Shown in pieces: positions 15,934 to 23,961 of a stretch of DNA of 64,000 bases (position 1 is the first letter of the stretch; the number at the start of each line of letters is the position of its first letter). Under the pieces are notes generated by a model that was not told the DNA's origin, made no database searches, and saw only the letters and a list, made by a program, of their open reading frames with translations. The stretch is from Lachnospiraceae bacterium. GTDB taxonomy: Bacteria > Bacillota > Clostridia > Lachnospirales > Lachnospiraceae. The position numbers and the translations under genes were made by a program. Location: positions 1 through 64,000 of the forward strand of contig JAFSKG010000036.1 of NCBI GenBank assembly GCA_017449075.1, written 5' to 3'.

Positions 15934-16774
15934 TATTGTGAAAAAATATCTGTATTTATTTTTGGCTGCTGTAGTACTTGTATATACAGTTATTTGTGAT
16001 ATATTTATGACTTTTAGTTTGAGTATGAATGCAGTGTTTTTTACAGCATTTGTTTTATTTATCTTACTATATTACATGGCCGAAAGGCCACTGAATAAAG
16101 AAGAGAGGGGACCGTCCTTTTTAAGAATATTTGTTAAAGTGTTTTCTATTTTCTTTTTTTCGGGGATTTTAATACTAATTATTTTCAATGTGTTATATCC
16201 TAAAAAGTATTTAAATGAAAAAGATCAAAAGTTTGATTATATTATTGTTTTTGGTGCAGGAGTATCTGAGAATAAAACAGAGATTATAAATAGCAGAATT
16301 GAAAGAGCTGTAGAGTATTCGCAAATTTATCCAAGATGTAAGTTTGTTCTAACTGGAGCGCGTGGAAATAACGAGCTCATAGAAGAAGCATTGTATATGA
16401 GAGACTACTTGAAGAATAGAGGAATTGATGATAGTAGGATACTCATTGAACCAAGGTCAATTAATACTAGTGAAAATGTATTGAATTCACTTAATGTGAT
16501 AAAGAAGGACATTATAAAAAGAAACCCAAGAGAAAATATTATTACAAGACCTTTTAAAAATATCACTGATTATTTTGATTTAGACTTTTTGAATATTGGT
16601 TTCATGTCTAGTGAATTTCATCTGACAAGAATAAATATGATGGCTAAAAAACTAGGTATTAGTAGGCCATACGATATTCCGTGTGCTACTAGAAACCTAT
16701 ATAAACCATATATGTATATTAGAGAGGATTTAAGTTTATTCAAAGCATTTGTACTTGGACAAATCAAATTATAG
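15926..16774 (+). CDS. YdcF/SanA-like DUF218 membrane protein
   Basis: The product is about 282 residues with three membrane segments in the first 95 residues and a DUF218 domain from about 100 onward: FDYIIVFGAGV, RIERAVEYS, KFVLTGARGN, INTSENVLNS and the SEFHLTR segment. Family members (YdcF, SanA, ElyC) act in envelope homeostasis, and their biochemical activity is largely unknown. GTG 15926 overlaps the U32 end by 8 bp with GAGGT close upstream. GTG 15938 is an alternative. The overlap suggests translational coupling. Confidence 0.8.
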   Translation: MISIVKKYLYLFLAAVVLVYTVICDIFMTFSLSMNAVFFTAFVLFILLYYMAERPLNKEERGPSFLRIFVKVFSIFFFSGILILIIFNVLYPKKYLNEKDQKFDYIIVFGAGVSENKTEIINSRIERAVEYSQIYPRCKFVLTGARGNNELIEEALYMRDYLKNRGIDDSRILIEPRSINTSENVLNSLNVIKKDIIKRNPRENIITRPFKNITDYFDLDFLNIGFMSSEFHLTRINMMAKKLGISRPYDIPCATRNLYKPYMYIREDLSLFKAFVLGQIKL

Positions 16775-16775
16775 T

Positions 16776-19745
16776 ATGTTTGTATTAAGCGAAAATAATA
16801 AAACAAAATATGAGATTTTGGATGTTGTCATTGTCAAAGAAGAAAATCTTGAGTTGGTTGAATTAAGACATATTAAGACCAATGCCAAAATAGTTCTTTT
16901 TGTTTGTGATAATGATAACCGTGTGTTTAATATTACATTTAAAACACCGGTCAATAATAGTAAGGGCACACCACATATATTAGAACACTCAGTTTTATGT
17001 GGATCGAAAAAATACAATGTCAAAGATCCTTTTATAGAACTTGCTAAAGGGAGTATGAATACATTTTTAAATGCAATGACTTTCCCTGACAAAACTTGTT
17101 ACCCAGTTGCTTCTGCCAATTTAAAAGACTTTCATAATCTAGTTGATGTGTATCTTGATGCTGTATTTTATCCAAATGCTGTAAAAAATGACAAGATATT
17201 TAAGCAAGAAGGATGGCATTATGAAATTGCAGATAAAAATGATACTTTAAAAGTAAATGGTGTCGTGTACAACGAGATGAGAGGGGTTTATTCTGATCCT
17301 GACTCAATACTTGAATCTGCAATACTTAAAAATCTATTTGAAGGAACGAACTATGCATATGACTATGGTGGTAGACCAGATGAAATATACAGTTTAACAT
17401 TTGATGAGTTTAAAAACTTCCATGAAAAGTATTATTCGCCAAGCAATTCCATAATTCATTTTTATGGCAATCTTGATTTTAATTATGAATTAGAATACCT
17501 TGATAAAGAATACTTACAGCATTTTGAAAAGAAAGATATTGATATAGAGTTTAAGTCAGTTGTTACTTTTGAAAAGGATAAAGAACAAATTGATTTCTAT
17601 AGCATTGACTCAGAAGAGAATAAAGATAAGGCATATCTTGCCTATTCGTTTGCATTGGATGATAAAAAGTCTACACTCAATAATATTGTCATGCGAATTA
17701 TTGACTATGTGTTGTTTTCTTCTGATTCAGCAATACTAAAAGAAAAATTTTTGAACGAAGGATTTGGAGAAGTTGTGTATTCAAGATATGATGTAGGGAT
17801 CAAAAATGGTTTTTATTCTATTATATCTCAGAATATTGCTGAAGATAGGAAAGATAAGTTTATAAAATTATTTAATGATTCAATACAAAGTCTGATAAAA
17901 AATGGGCTCGATGAAGATAAGTTCAAGGCAGCTATAAATTCAATCTATTTTGACTATGCTGAAGGTGAATACTCAAAACTTCCTAGAGGTTTATATTTAT
18001 CGCTAGTATCTTTGGAATCATATTTGTATGATGAAAACATTGCTTTATATATTGATTATAAAAAAGCATTTGATTTAATCAATGATGTAGACTTGAGTGA
18101 TAAGAACAACCTATTTATCAAAACTTTGCAAGAGGTATTCATTTGTAATGAACATAGATGTGTGAATGTTTTGAGGCCAAAACTCAATTATTCTGATGAG
18201 AAGGATAAAGCTTTAAGTTATGAGCTGGAAGCTAGAAAAGAAGCAATGACTGATGATGATATTAATAAACTTATCAAAGAAATGAATGAGTTAAAAGAAT
18301 ATCAAATGATAAAAGACAGTAAAGAGGCTTTAAAGTGCATTCCTTCTATAAAAATAAGTGATATTGACAGGGATAAAAAGACAATTGATTATAAGGTCGA
18401 GTCCAATGAAAATGTTGATACTATAATTACATATAAAAATGATAAAGATATAGTTTATATAAGTTTGAAGTTCGATATTACAAATTTAAGCAAAGAAGAG
18501 ATATACCTATTTTCTATCATCAATAATATTTTGTCAAAAGTTGATTTGATTTCTGAGTCATTTCATGATTTCAATAACTTTATTGATATAAATACTGGCG
18601 GCTTAACTATAAGTTTGGATGTAACAGAAAATAGAATTCTATTTTCTTACAAGATAAAGGTTGTTAAAGATAAGATAAAGTATGCTTTTGACATCTTTTA
18701 TAAATTATTTTCTGAAGCACAGTTTATTGATACAAAAAGAATTAATATTTTATTGAACGAAAGTAAGCAGAATACACTTTTGGCAATTTTATCTGGCGGT
18801 CATAGATCCGCAATGAATAGGTCTAAATCTACATTTGATTTTTCAAGTGGCGTTTTAGATAAAATAAGTCCAGATGGGATAGGATATTATAAGTTTATCT
18901 CTGCTATCTGCAATAACTACCTTAAGAATGCAGATGTAATCAATGATAGTTTAGACTTATTATATAAGAAGTTGCATAGAAAAAAGATGTATTTATTCTT
19001 ATGTACAAATGAAAAGTATCATGATGATATAGTAAAGAGTTTCGACATTTTTCTTGGAAATGTGATTAAGAGTAAAATGAAACATATCTATACTGAAAGG
19101 GATGAAAGTAGGTTAGTTGAGAATATTAAATTAATAGATGAATTTGTTCATTTTGATGACTGTGACAAGAAATATAAAAGCGAAGCAATATTAACTCCTA
19201 ATGATATTAATTTCTGTGCGATATCTGCACAGTTTCCTAAAGATATGTATTCTGGAAAACTTTCAGTGCTTAAAACATTGTTTAACTATGAGTACTTGTG
19301 GACCAATATAAGAGTTCTTGGTGGAGCATATGGTTGCATGTCTACATTTTCTGACCTAGGAAACTATTCCTTATGTTCATACAGAGACCCACATGTTTCA
19401 AATACAAATAAGATTTATTTTGGCATACCTAAGTTCCTAAAAGAGTTTAATAGAAGTGAAGAAGAAATAGAAAAGTATGTCATTGGATCAATAGGTCAAT
19501 ATGATAATCCATTAAGTGTAGTTGATAACCATAAGAGAAATATAATCGCATATTTTGATGGAATAACCGATGAGGAATATAATAAGAGAAGACATGATGT
19601 TTTAGATATAAATCTTAATGAGTTAAGAGAATTATCTGAAATATTTAAAGATATTGAAAATGGATATAGATGCGCTCTTATATCAAACTCAAAACTAGAA
19701 GAAGCTAAGAAAGAATACGATATTGTATGGCAGTTGATAGAATAA
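16776..19745 (+). CDS. M16C family zinc metalloprotease (presequence-protease-like)
   Basis: The 989-residue peptidasome of the insulinase superfamily has the inverted zinc motif HILEH at residues 67-71 and a second-shell glutamate in VVYNEMRG further on. The protein spans the usual four-domain length of the PreP/Cym1 group, and the second half is the degenerate, non-catalytic homologous pair. Such proteins degrade short unstructured peptides. It lacks a signal peptide and is probably cytoplasmic. ATG 16776 is 1 bp after the DUF218 gene. An in-frame TTG at 16749 would lie inside that gene and has no Shine-Dalgarno. The last 19 bp overlap era. Confidence 0.9.
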   Translation: MFVLSENNKTKYEILDVVIVKEENLELVELRHIKTNAKIVLFVCDNDNRVFNITFKTPVNNSKGTPHILEHSVLCGSKKYNVKDPFIELAKGSMNTFLNAMTFPDKTCYPVASANLKDFHNLVDVYLDAVFYPNAVKNDKIFKQEGWHYEIADKNDTLKVNGVVYNEMRGVYSDPDSILESAILKNLFEGTNYAYDYGGRPDEIYSLTFDEFKNFHEKYYSPSNSIIHFYGNLDFNYELEYLDKEYLQHFEKKDIDIEFKSVVTFEKDKEQIDFYSIDSEENKDKAYLAYSFALDDKKSTLNNIVMRIIDYVLFSSDSAILKEKFLNEGFGEVVYSRYDVGIKNGFYSIISQNIAEDRKDKFIKLFNDSIQSLIKNGLDEDKFKAAINSIYFDYAEGEYSKLPRGLYLSLVSLESYLYDENIALYIDYKKAFDLINDVDLSDKNNLFIKTLQEVFICNEHRCVNVLRPKLNYSDEKDKALSYELEARKEAMTDDDINKLIKEMNELKEYQMIKDSKEALKCIPSIKISDIDRDKKTIDYKVESNENVDTIITYKNDKDIVYISLKFDITNLSKEEIYLFSIINNILSKVDLISESFHDFNNFIDINTGGLTISLDVTENRILFSYKIKVVKDKIKYAFDIFYKLFSEAQFIDTKRINILLNESKQNTLLAILSGGHRSAMNRSKSTFDFSSGVLDKISPDGIGYYKFISAICNNYLKNADVINDSLDLLYKKLHRKKMYLFLCTNEKYHDDIVKSFDIFLGNVIKSKMKHIYTERDESRLVENIKLIDEFVHFDDCDKKYKSEAILTPNDINFCAISAQFPKDMYSGKLSVLKTLFNYEYLWTNIRVLGGAYGCMSTFSDLGNYSLCSYRDPHVSNTNKIYFGIPKFLKEFNRSEEEIEKYVIGSIGQYDNPLSVVDNHKRNIIAYFDGITDEEYNKRRHDVLDINLNELRELSEIFKDIENGYRCALISNSKLEEAKKEYDIVWQLIE

Positions 19746-20644
19746 TTAAAAGTGGATTTGTATCAATACTTGGCTTACCTAATGCTGGCAAGTCATCGTT
19801 TTTGAATGCAGTTCTAAATGATAATATCGCAATCACATCGAGAAAACCACAGACGACTAGAAAGAATTTAAAAGGTATATACAATGATGAAGATTCCCAA
19901 ATAGTATTCGTAGATACGCCAGGAATTCATGGCGTAAAGAATAAGCTTGATGATTATATGTCAAAATCAATAATTAAATCTGTAGAGGCTATAGATTTGG
20001 CACTTGTAATTATAGATGTTATGACCTACGAGGAAGATGGATTTGATAGAATTGTTAAAATTTTAAATGGCATAAGCGCAAAGAAGGTTTTGATAATAAA
20101 TAAATGTGATTTGATAGATTATGATGAGAAAAAAGTTATTAATACTATTAATGGAAAGTTTGGCAATGATGTGAAATTCGATAGAGTATTTTTTGTGTCA
20201 TCATTGAAAAAAAAGAACATAAAAGAAGTTATTGATTATATAAAGTCTGAAATGCCGGAAGGTGACAGATTCTATAACGAAGAAGATCTAACTGATGAGC
20301 CAATGAAGCAAATTGTGGCAGATATGATTAGACAGCAGTGCTTATATAAACTTGACAAAGAGATTCCGCATGGTATAGCTGTGATTATTGATAGTATGAA
20401 AAAATCCAAAACCAAATGCTTAAATATAGATGCTATTATAGTTTGCGAGAAAGAAAGTCATAAAGGTATAATTATAGGAAAGAGCGGATCTATGATAAAG
20501 AATATAGGAGTTGGTTCGAGAATTGCAATTGAAAAGTTTACAAATGAAAAGATTAATCTAAAATTAAATGTCATAGTGAGAGATAATTGGAGAGATGAGA
20601 AGACTCTCCTTGCTAATTATGGCTATGACGGCAATGATTTATAA
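19727..20644 (+). CDS. era: GTPase Era
   Basis: The 305-residue GTPase binds 16S rRNA and helps 30S assembly. It has the P-loop GLPNAGKS (16-23), switch segment with PQTTRKN, DTPGIHG, the base motif NKCD, and a C-terminal KH domain with GIIIGKSGSMIKNIG. The second glycine-side residue is Leu-Pro-Asn-Ala instead of the common Arg-Pro-Asn-Val, which is tolerated. It overlaps the protease gene by 19 bp and is followed directly by recO, the usual era-recO order. Confidence 0.96.
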   Translation: MAVDRIIKSGFVSILGLPNAGKSSFLNAVLNDNIAITSRKPQTTRKNLKGIYNDEDSQIVFVDTPGIHGVKNKLDDYMSKSIIKSVEAIDLALVIIDVMTYEEDGFDRIVKILNGISAKKVLIINKCDLIDYDEKKVINTINGKFGNDVKFDRVFFVSSLKKKNIKEVIDYIKSEMPEGDRFYNEEDLTDEPMKQIVADMIRQQCLYKLDKEIPHGIAVIIDSMKKSKTKCLNIDAIIVCEKESHKGIIIGKSGSMIKNIGVGSRIAIEKFTNEKINLKLNVIVRDNWRDEKTLLANYGYDGNDL

Positions 20645-21298
20645 ATGAATACTAAAAATAATCTTGAAAAATTAAATGGTGTAATTATTAAAGAATTAGA
20701 TTATAGAGACTATGATAAGCTTTTAACTATCTTGACTAAAGAAAAAGGGAAAATCATGGTTTATGCCTTCAATGTCAGAAAGCAAAACTCAAAAAATATT
20801 GGGAAAACTAGAGTTTTTTCTTTTGGAACATTTGAATTAAGGGTTAGCGGTGATAGATATCAACTTGAAAATGTAATTTTGAAAAATAGTTTTTCTGAAA
20901 TTACAAATGATTATAATAATACATGTTATGCATCTTATTTTATAGAGTTAGCTGACTATTTTGGATTTGAAAACTTAGAGAGTGAAAAAATATATATATT
21001 ACTATATTATACTTTTAAAGCTTTGGTTGATGGTAAGGTAGAAGCAAAACTTATAAGAAGAATTTTTGAACTTAAGATGCTTCAGTATCAAGGAGAATAT
21101 AAAGAAAGTGATAGTTTATCTTCAGATGATAAAACCCTTGCATACGCATGGAATTTCGTGCTAAATACTTTACCTAAAAAATTGTATTCTTTTGCTCTAA
21201 ATGATAAGGTTTACAATTTGTTTGACAAAGAAATTGGCTTAGAAATGAAAAGTAAAGTAAATAAAAAATTTAAGACTTTAAATGAGTTATTGGATTGA
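20645..21298 (+). CDS. recO: DNA repair protein RecO, zinc-finger-less
   Basis: The 217-residue recombination mediator of the RecFOR pathway has an N-terminal OB fold (GVIIKELDYRDYDKLLTILTKEKGKIMVYA) followed by a helical domain ending in the FELKMLQYQGEY helix. In most RecO proteins this is followed by a four-cysteine zinc finger. Here the corresponding region (residues 160-180) has no cysteine pair and the chain is about 30 residues short. RecO proteins without the finger exist in other lineages, so activity is still plausible. It starts at the base after the era stop. Confidence 0.88.
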   Translation: MNTKNNLEKLNGVIIKELDYRDYDKLLTILTKEKGKIMVYAFNVRKQNSKNIGKTRVFSFGTFELRVSGDRYQLENVILKNSFSEITNDYNNTCYASYFIELADYFGFENLESEKIYILLYYTFKALVDGKVEAKLIRRIFELKMLQYQGEYKESDSLSSDDKTLAYAWNFVLNTLPKKLYSFALNDKVYNLFDKEIGLEMKSKVNKKFKTLNELLD

Positions 21299-21299
21299 T

Positions 21300-21992
21300 A
21301 TGAAGTATCATAAGTCTTGGGAAAAGTTTATTAATAGTAGTGCACATTTTAGCGAGATGCAACATTTTGTCGAAATAACAGACAATATCTGTCCGCCCAA
21401 AGATAAAGTTTTTAGATTTTTGAATTGTGATTTAGATAAAGTAAAATGTATAATACTCGGTATGGACCCATATCCATCTACTTATAATAAAGATGGAAAG
21501 ATTTTACCGGTAGCAACTGGAAGGGCTTTTGAAGTAGCAAATGTTTATAAGTTTACTGATAAATATAAACAGCAATCACTTTCAAATATTTTCAAGTCAC
21601 TTTGCTATTATAAATTTGGAAAGAAGTATAGTATAGAAGAGTTGAGAAGTGACTCATTGGCGGATATGATAACTTATTTGAATACTGCCGATTGGTTTGA
21701 TGAAATGGAGAAAGAAGGAGTTATATTTTTAAATGCAACTCTTACTACTGTAGTTGGTAAATCAGGTGCGCATATAGATATTTGGACTGACTTCATGAAT
21801 GAACTGATTATATATATTAATGCAAATGTAGATTGCAAATGGCTTATATGGGGGAATATTGCCTTAAATAGAGTGAAAGGACTTGTTAATGATAAGAACA
21901 TAGTTTATTCTTGCCATCCAGCAAGTAGGCAAAATAATAATTTCGTAGAAGAATGTTGTTTTAAAAAAATTAAGGATATTAATTGGTTTTAG
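21300..21992 (+). CDS. Divergent uracil-DNA glycosylase superfamily protein
   Basis: The 230-residue protein keeps the outline of family 1 UDG with altered motifs. GMDPYP (54-59) replaces the water-activating GQDPYH and keeps the Asp. SNIFKSL matches the phosphate-clamp helix. FLNATLT matches LLNTVLT including the uracil-recognition Asn. CHPAS (His206) replaces HPSPLS. The leucine intercalation loop is lost. The UDG fold is very likely and base-excision activity is plausible, but the specificity may differ. ATG 21300 lies 1 nt after recO; ATG 21282, in frame, is an alternative overlapping recO. Neither has a Shine-Dalgarno. Confidence 0.7.
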   Translation: MKYHKSWEKFINSSAHFSEMQHFVEITDNICPPKDKVFRFLNCDLDKVKCIILGMDPYPSTYNKDGKILPVATGRAFEVANVYKFTDKYKQQSLSNIFKSLCYYKFGKKYSIEELRSDSLADMITYLNTADWFDEMEKEGVIFLNATLTTVVGKSGAHIDIWTDFMNELIIYINANVDCKWLIWGNIALNRVKGLVNDKNIVYSCHPASRQNNNFVEECCFKKIKDINWF

Positions 21993-22000
21993 GAGCGAGA

Positions 22001-22597
22001 ATGAGTACTAGAATAAAAAAAATAGCTATAATAGCATTGTTTTCAGCAATAAGTGCCATACTTATGTATTTTGATTTTCCGTTACCTATAGCACCATCGT
22101 TTATGAAGATGGATTTGTCAGAACTTCCGGTAATAGTTGGAGGATTTGTATTAGGCCCAGTTGAGTGCATAGTGATAGCAGTTTTGAAAGTACTTATTAA
22201 ATTCGTAATGAAGGGCACCTCTACTATGTTTCTTGGTGAACTTGCCAATATAATCGGAAGTATTTCCTATGCACTTCCTGCAAGCATAATATATAAATCT
22301 CTTAAAACTAAAAAGAGGGCTATCATAGGGCTGATTATCGGAAGTATACTTTCTAGTATAGTCTGCACAATTTGTAATGCTACATTTATATTTCCAATTT
22401 ACTTTAATGTATTTCATATGAGTGAAGAAACGATAATAGAGATGTGCAGTGCAATAGTTCCTATTATTGACAGTATGACTAAAGTATATTTATTGTCCGT
22501 ATTACCATTTAACTTAATTAAGTTTAGTATAACATCTATTATCACATATATTTTTTATAAACAGATTTCAAAGCAAATTAAATATTTATTAAAATAA
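22001..22597 (+). CDS. ECF transporter S component, RibU-like (riboflavin?)
   Basis: The 198-residue integral membrane protein has about six hydrophobic segments and is typical of the substrate-binding S subunits that work with the EcfAAT module. The segment SFMKMDLSELPVIVGGFVLGP and the following GTSTMFLGELANIIG are characteristic of the RibU-like branch (riboflavin). Other vitamins cannot be excluded. GGAG 5 nt before ATG 22001 decides the start over an in-frame TTG at 21983. No FMN riboswitch precedes it. It sits between the UDG-like gene and miaB, with a 1-bp overlap to miaB. Confidence 0.8.
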   Translation: MSTRIKKIAIIALFSAISAILMYFDFPLPIAPSFMKMDLSELPVIVGGFVLGPVECIVIAVLKVLIKFVMKGTSTMFLGELANIIGSISYALPASIIYKSLKTKKRAIIGLIIGSILSSIVCTICNATFIFPIYFNVFHMSEETIIEMCSAIVPIIDSMTKVYLLSVLPFNLIKFSITSIITYIFYKQISKQIKYLLK

Positions 22598-23946
22598 TGA
22601 AAGAAAGTAATTTTAAAACATATAAAATAGTTACTTTTGGATGCCAGATGAATGCAAGAGATAGCGAAAAACTTGCAGGAGTTTTGGAAGAAAAAGGATA
22701 TATAGAAATTGAAAGTGAAGAAGATGCCGATATAGTTATTTTTAATACTTGTACTGTAAGAGAAAATGCAAACCAAAGACTATATGGTCACATCGGTCAA
22801 CTAAAAAAATCTTATCTAAATAATAAAAATAAGATAATTGGCATATGTGGCTGTATGATGCAGGAAAAAGATGAGGTTGAAGTAATTAAAAACAAATACA
22901 ACCATGTAAGACTTATATTTGGCACACATAATATTGATGAGTTTGGAAATTTGATTGATGAAGTTATTAATAGTGATGATAAGGTAATAAGAGTATACGA
23001 TGAGTCGTCAAATATAGAGAAAAGTTTGCCATCAAAGAGAGTTTTTAAGTTTAAATGTGGTGTAAATATAATGTATGGCTGTAATAATTTCTGTACATAT
23101 TGTATAGTGCCATATGTTAGGGGAAGAGAGAGAAGTAGAAGTGTAGATGATATAATAGAAGAGATAAAGGCAGATATTAGAGACGGTGTTATAGAGGTTA
23201 TGCTTCTAGGACAAAATGTAAATTCGTATAGTGGTGTTGCAAGTGACAAATATAGTTTTGCAAATAATGAAAAGGTGACATTCCCAGAACTTTTAGAGGA
23301 AGTTGCAAAGATTGAAGGGCTTAAGAGAATTAGATTTATGACTTCGCACCCAAAAGATTTGTCAGATGAATTGATAAGAGTTATTAAGTCGCATGACAAT
23401 ATTTGTAGGCATATTCATTTACCTGTACAATCTGGTTCCGATAATATTCTTAAGGCCATGAATAGACGCTATGATAGAAAATCATATCTACAAGTTATAA
23501 AAAAAATTCGCGACAATATTGACGACGTTGGTATAACTACGGATATAATAGTAGGTTTCCCTGGCGAAACTGAAAAAGATTTTGAAGACACACTTTCCCT
23601 TATAAATGAAGTTTTATATGATGCAGTATTTACTTTTGAATATTCAAAACGAACAGGTACTAAAGCAGCAGAGATGGATAATCAAGTGCCGGAAGAAATC
23701 GTAAAGAAGCGGTTTAAAAGACTCTTGGATGCTGTGGAAAATTGTTCAGGGAAAAATGTAGAGAAATATGTGGGTAGAGTAATGGAAGTACTAGTTGAGG
23801 GAGAAGATAAGATTTCTGGGAAATTGACAGGCAGATTGTCAAATAACTATTTAGTGCATTTTACTGGGGATAAAGAATTGATAGGGCAGATAGTTAAAGT
23901 AAGATTAGTTAGAAGTTGCAAGTTTTATTTTGAAGGTGAATTATAA
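22597..23946 (+). CDS. miaB: tRNA-2-methylthio-N6-dimethylallyladenosine synthase
   Basis: The 449-residue radical-SAM methylthiotransferase modifies A37 of tRNAs. The N-terminal UPF0004 domain carries the three auxiliary-cluster cysteines (TFGCQMN, FNTCTVRENA, GCMMQ). The radical-SAM CxxxCxxC is in MYGCNNFCTYCIVPY (about 160-167). A TRAM domain closes the protein. It overlaps the ECF gene by 1 bp and precedes mutS, a classical miaB-mutS order in Firmicutes. Confidence 0.97.
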   Translation: MKESNFKTYKIVTFGCQMNARDSEKLAGVLEEKGYIEIESEEDADIVIFNTCTVRENANQRLYGHIGQLKKSYLNNKNKIIGICGCMMQEKDEVEVIKNKYNHVRLIFGTHNIDEFGNLIDEVINSDDKVIRVYDESSNIEKSLPSKRVFKFKCGVNIMYGCNNFCTYCIVPYVRGRERSRSVDDIIEEIKADIRDGVIEVMLLGQNVNSYSGVASDKYSFANNEKVTFPELLEEVAKIEGLKRIRFMTSHPKDLSDELIRVIKSHDNICRHIHLPVQSGSDNILKAMNRRYDRKSYLQVIKKIRDNIDDVGITTDIIVGFPGETEKDFEDTLSLINEVLYDAVFTFEYSKRTGTKAAEMDNQVPEEIVKKRFKRLLDAVENCSGKNVEKYVGRVMEVLVEGEDKISGKLTGRLSNNYLVHFTGDKELIGQIVKVRLVRSCKFYFEGEL

Positions 23947-23961
23947 TTTATAAATATTTAA

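Noticed and set aside
21880..22000. FMN riboswitch before the RibU-like gene
   Set aside because: The upstream sequence is coding and does not show the RFN conserved elements.
23942..23947. TATAAT upstream of mutS as a promoter
   Set aside because: The nearest -35-like box (TTGCAA) is 20 bp away and there is no TG extension; AT-rich background explains it.
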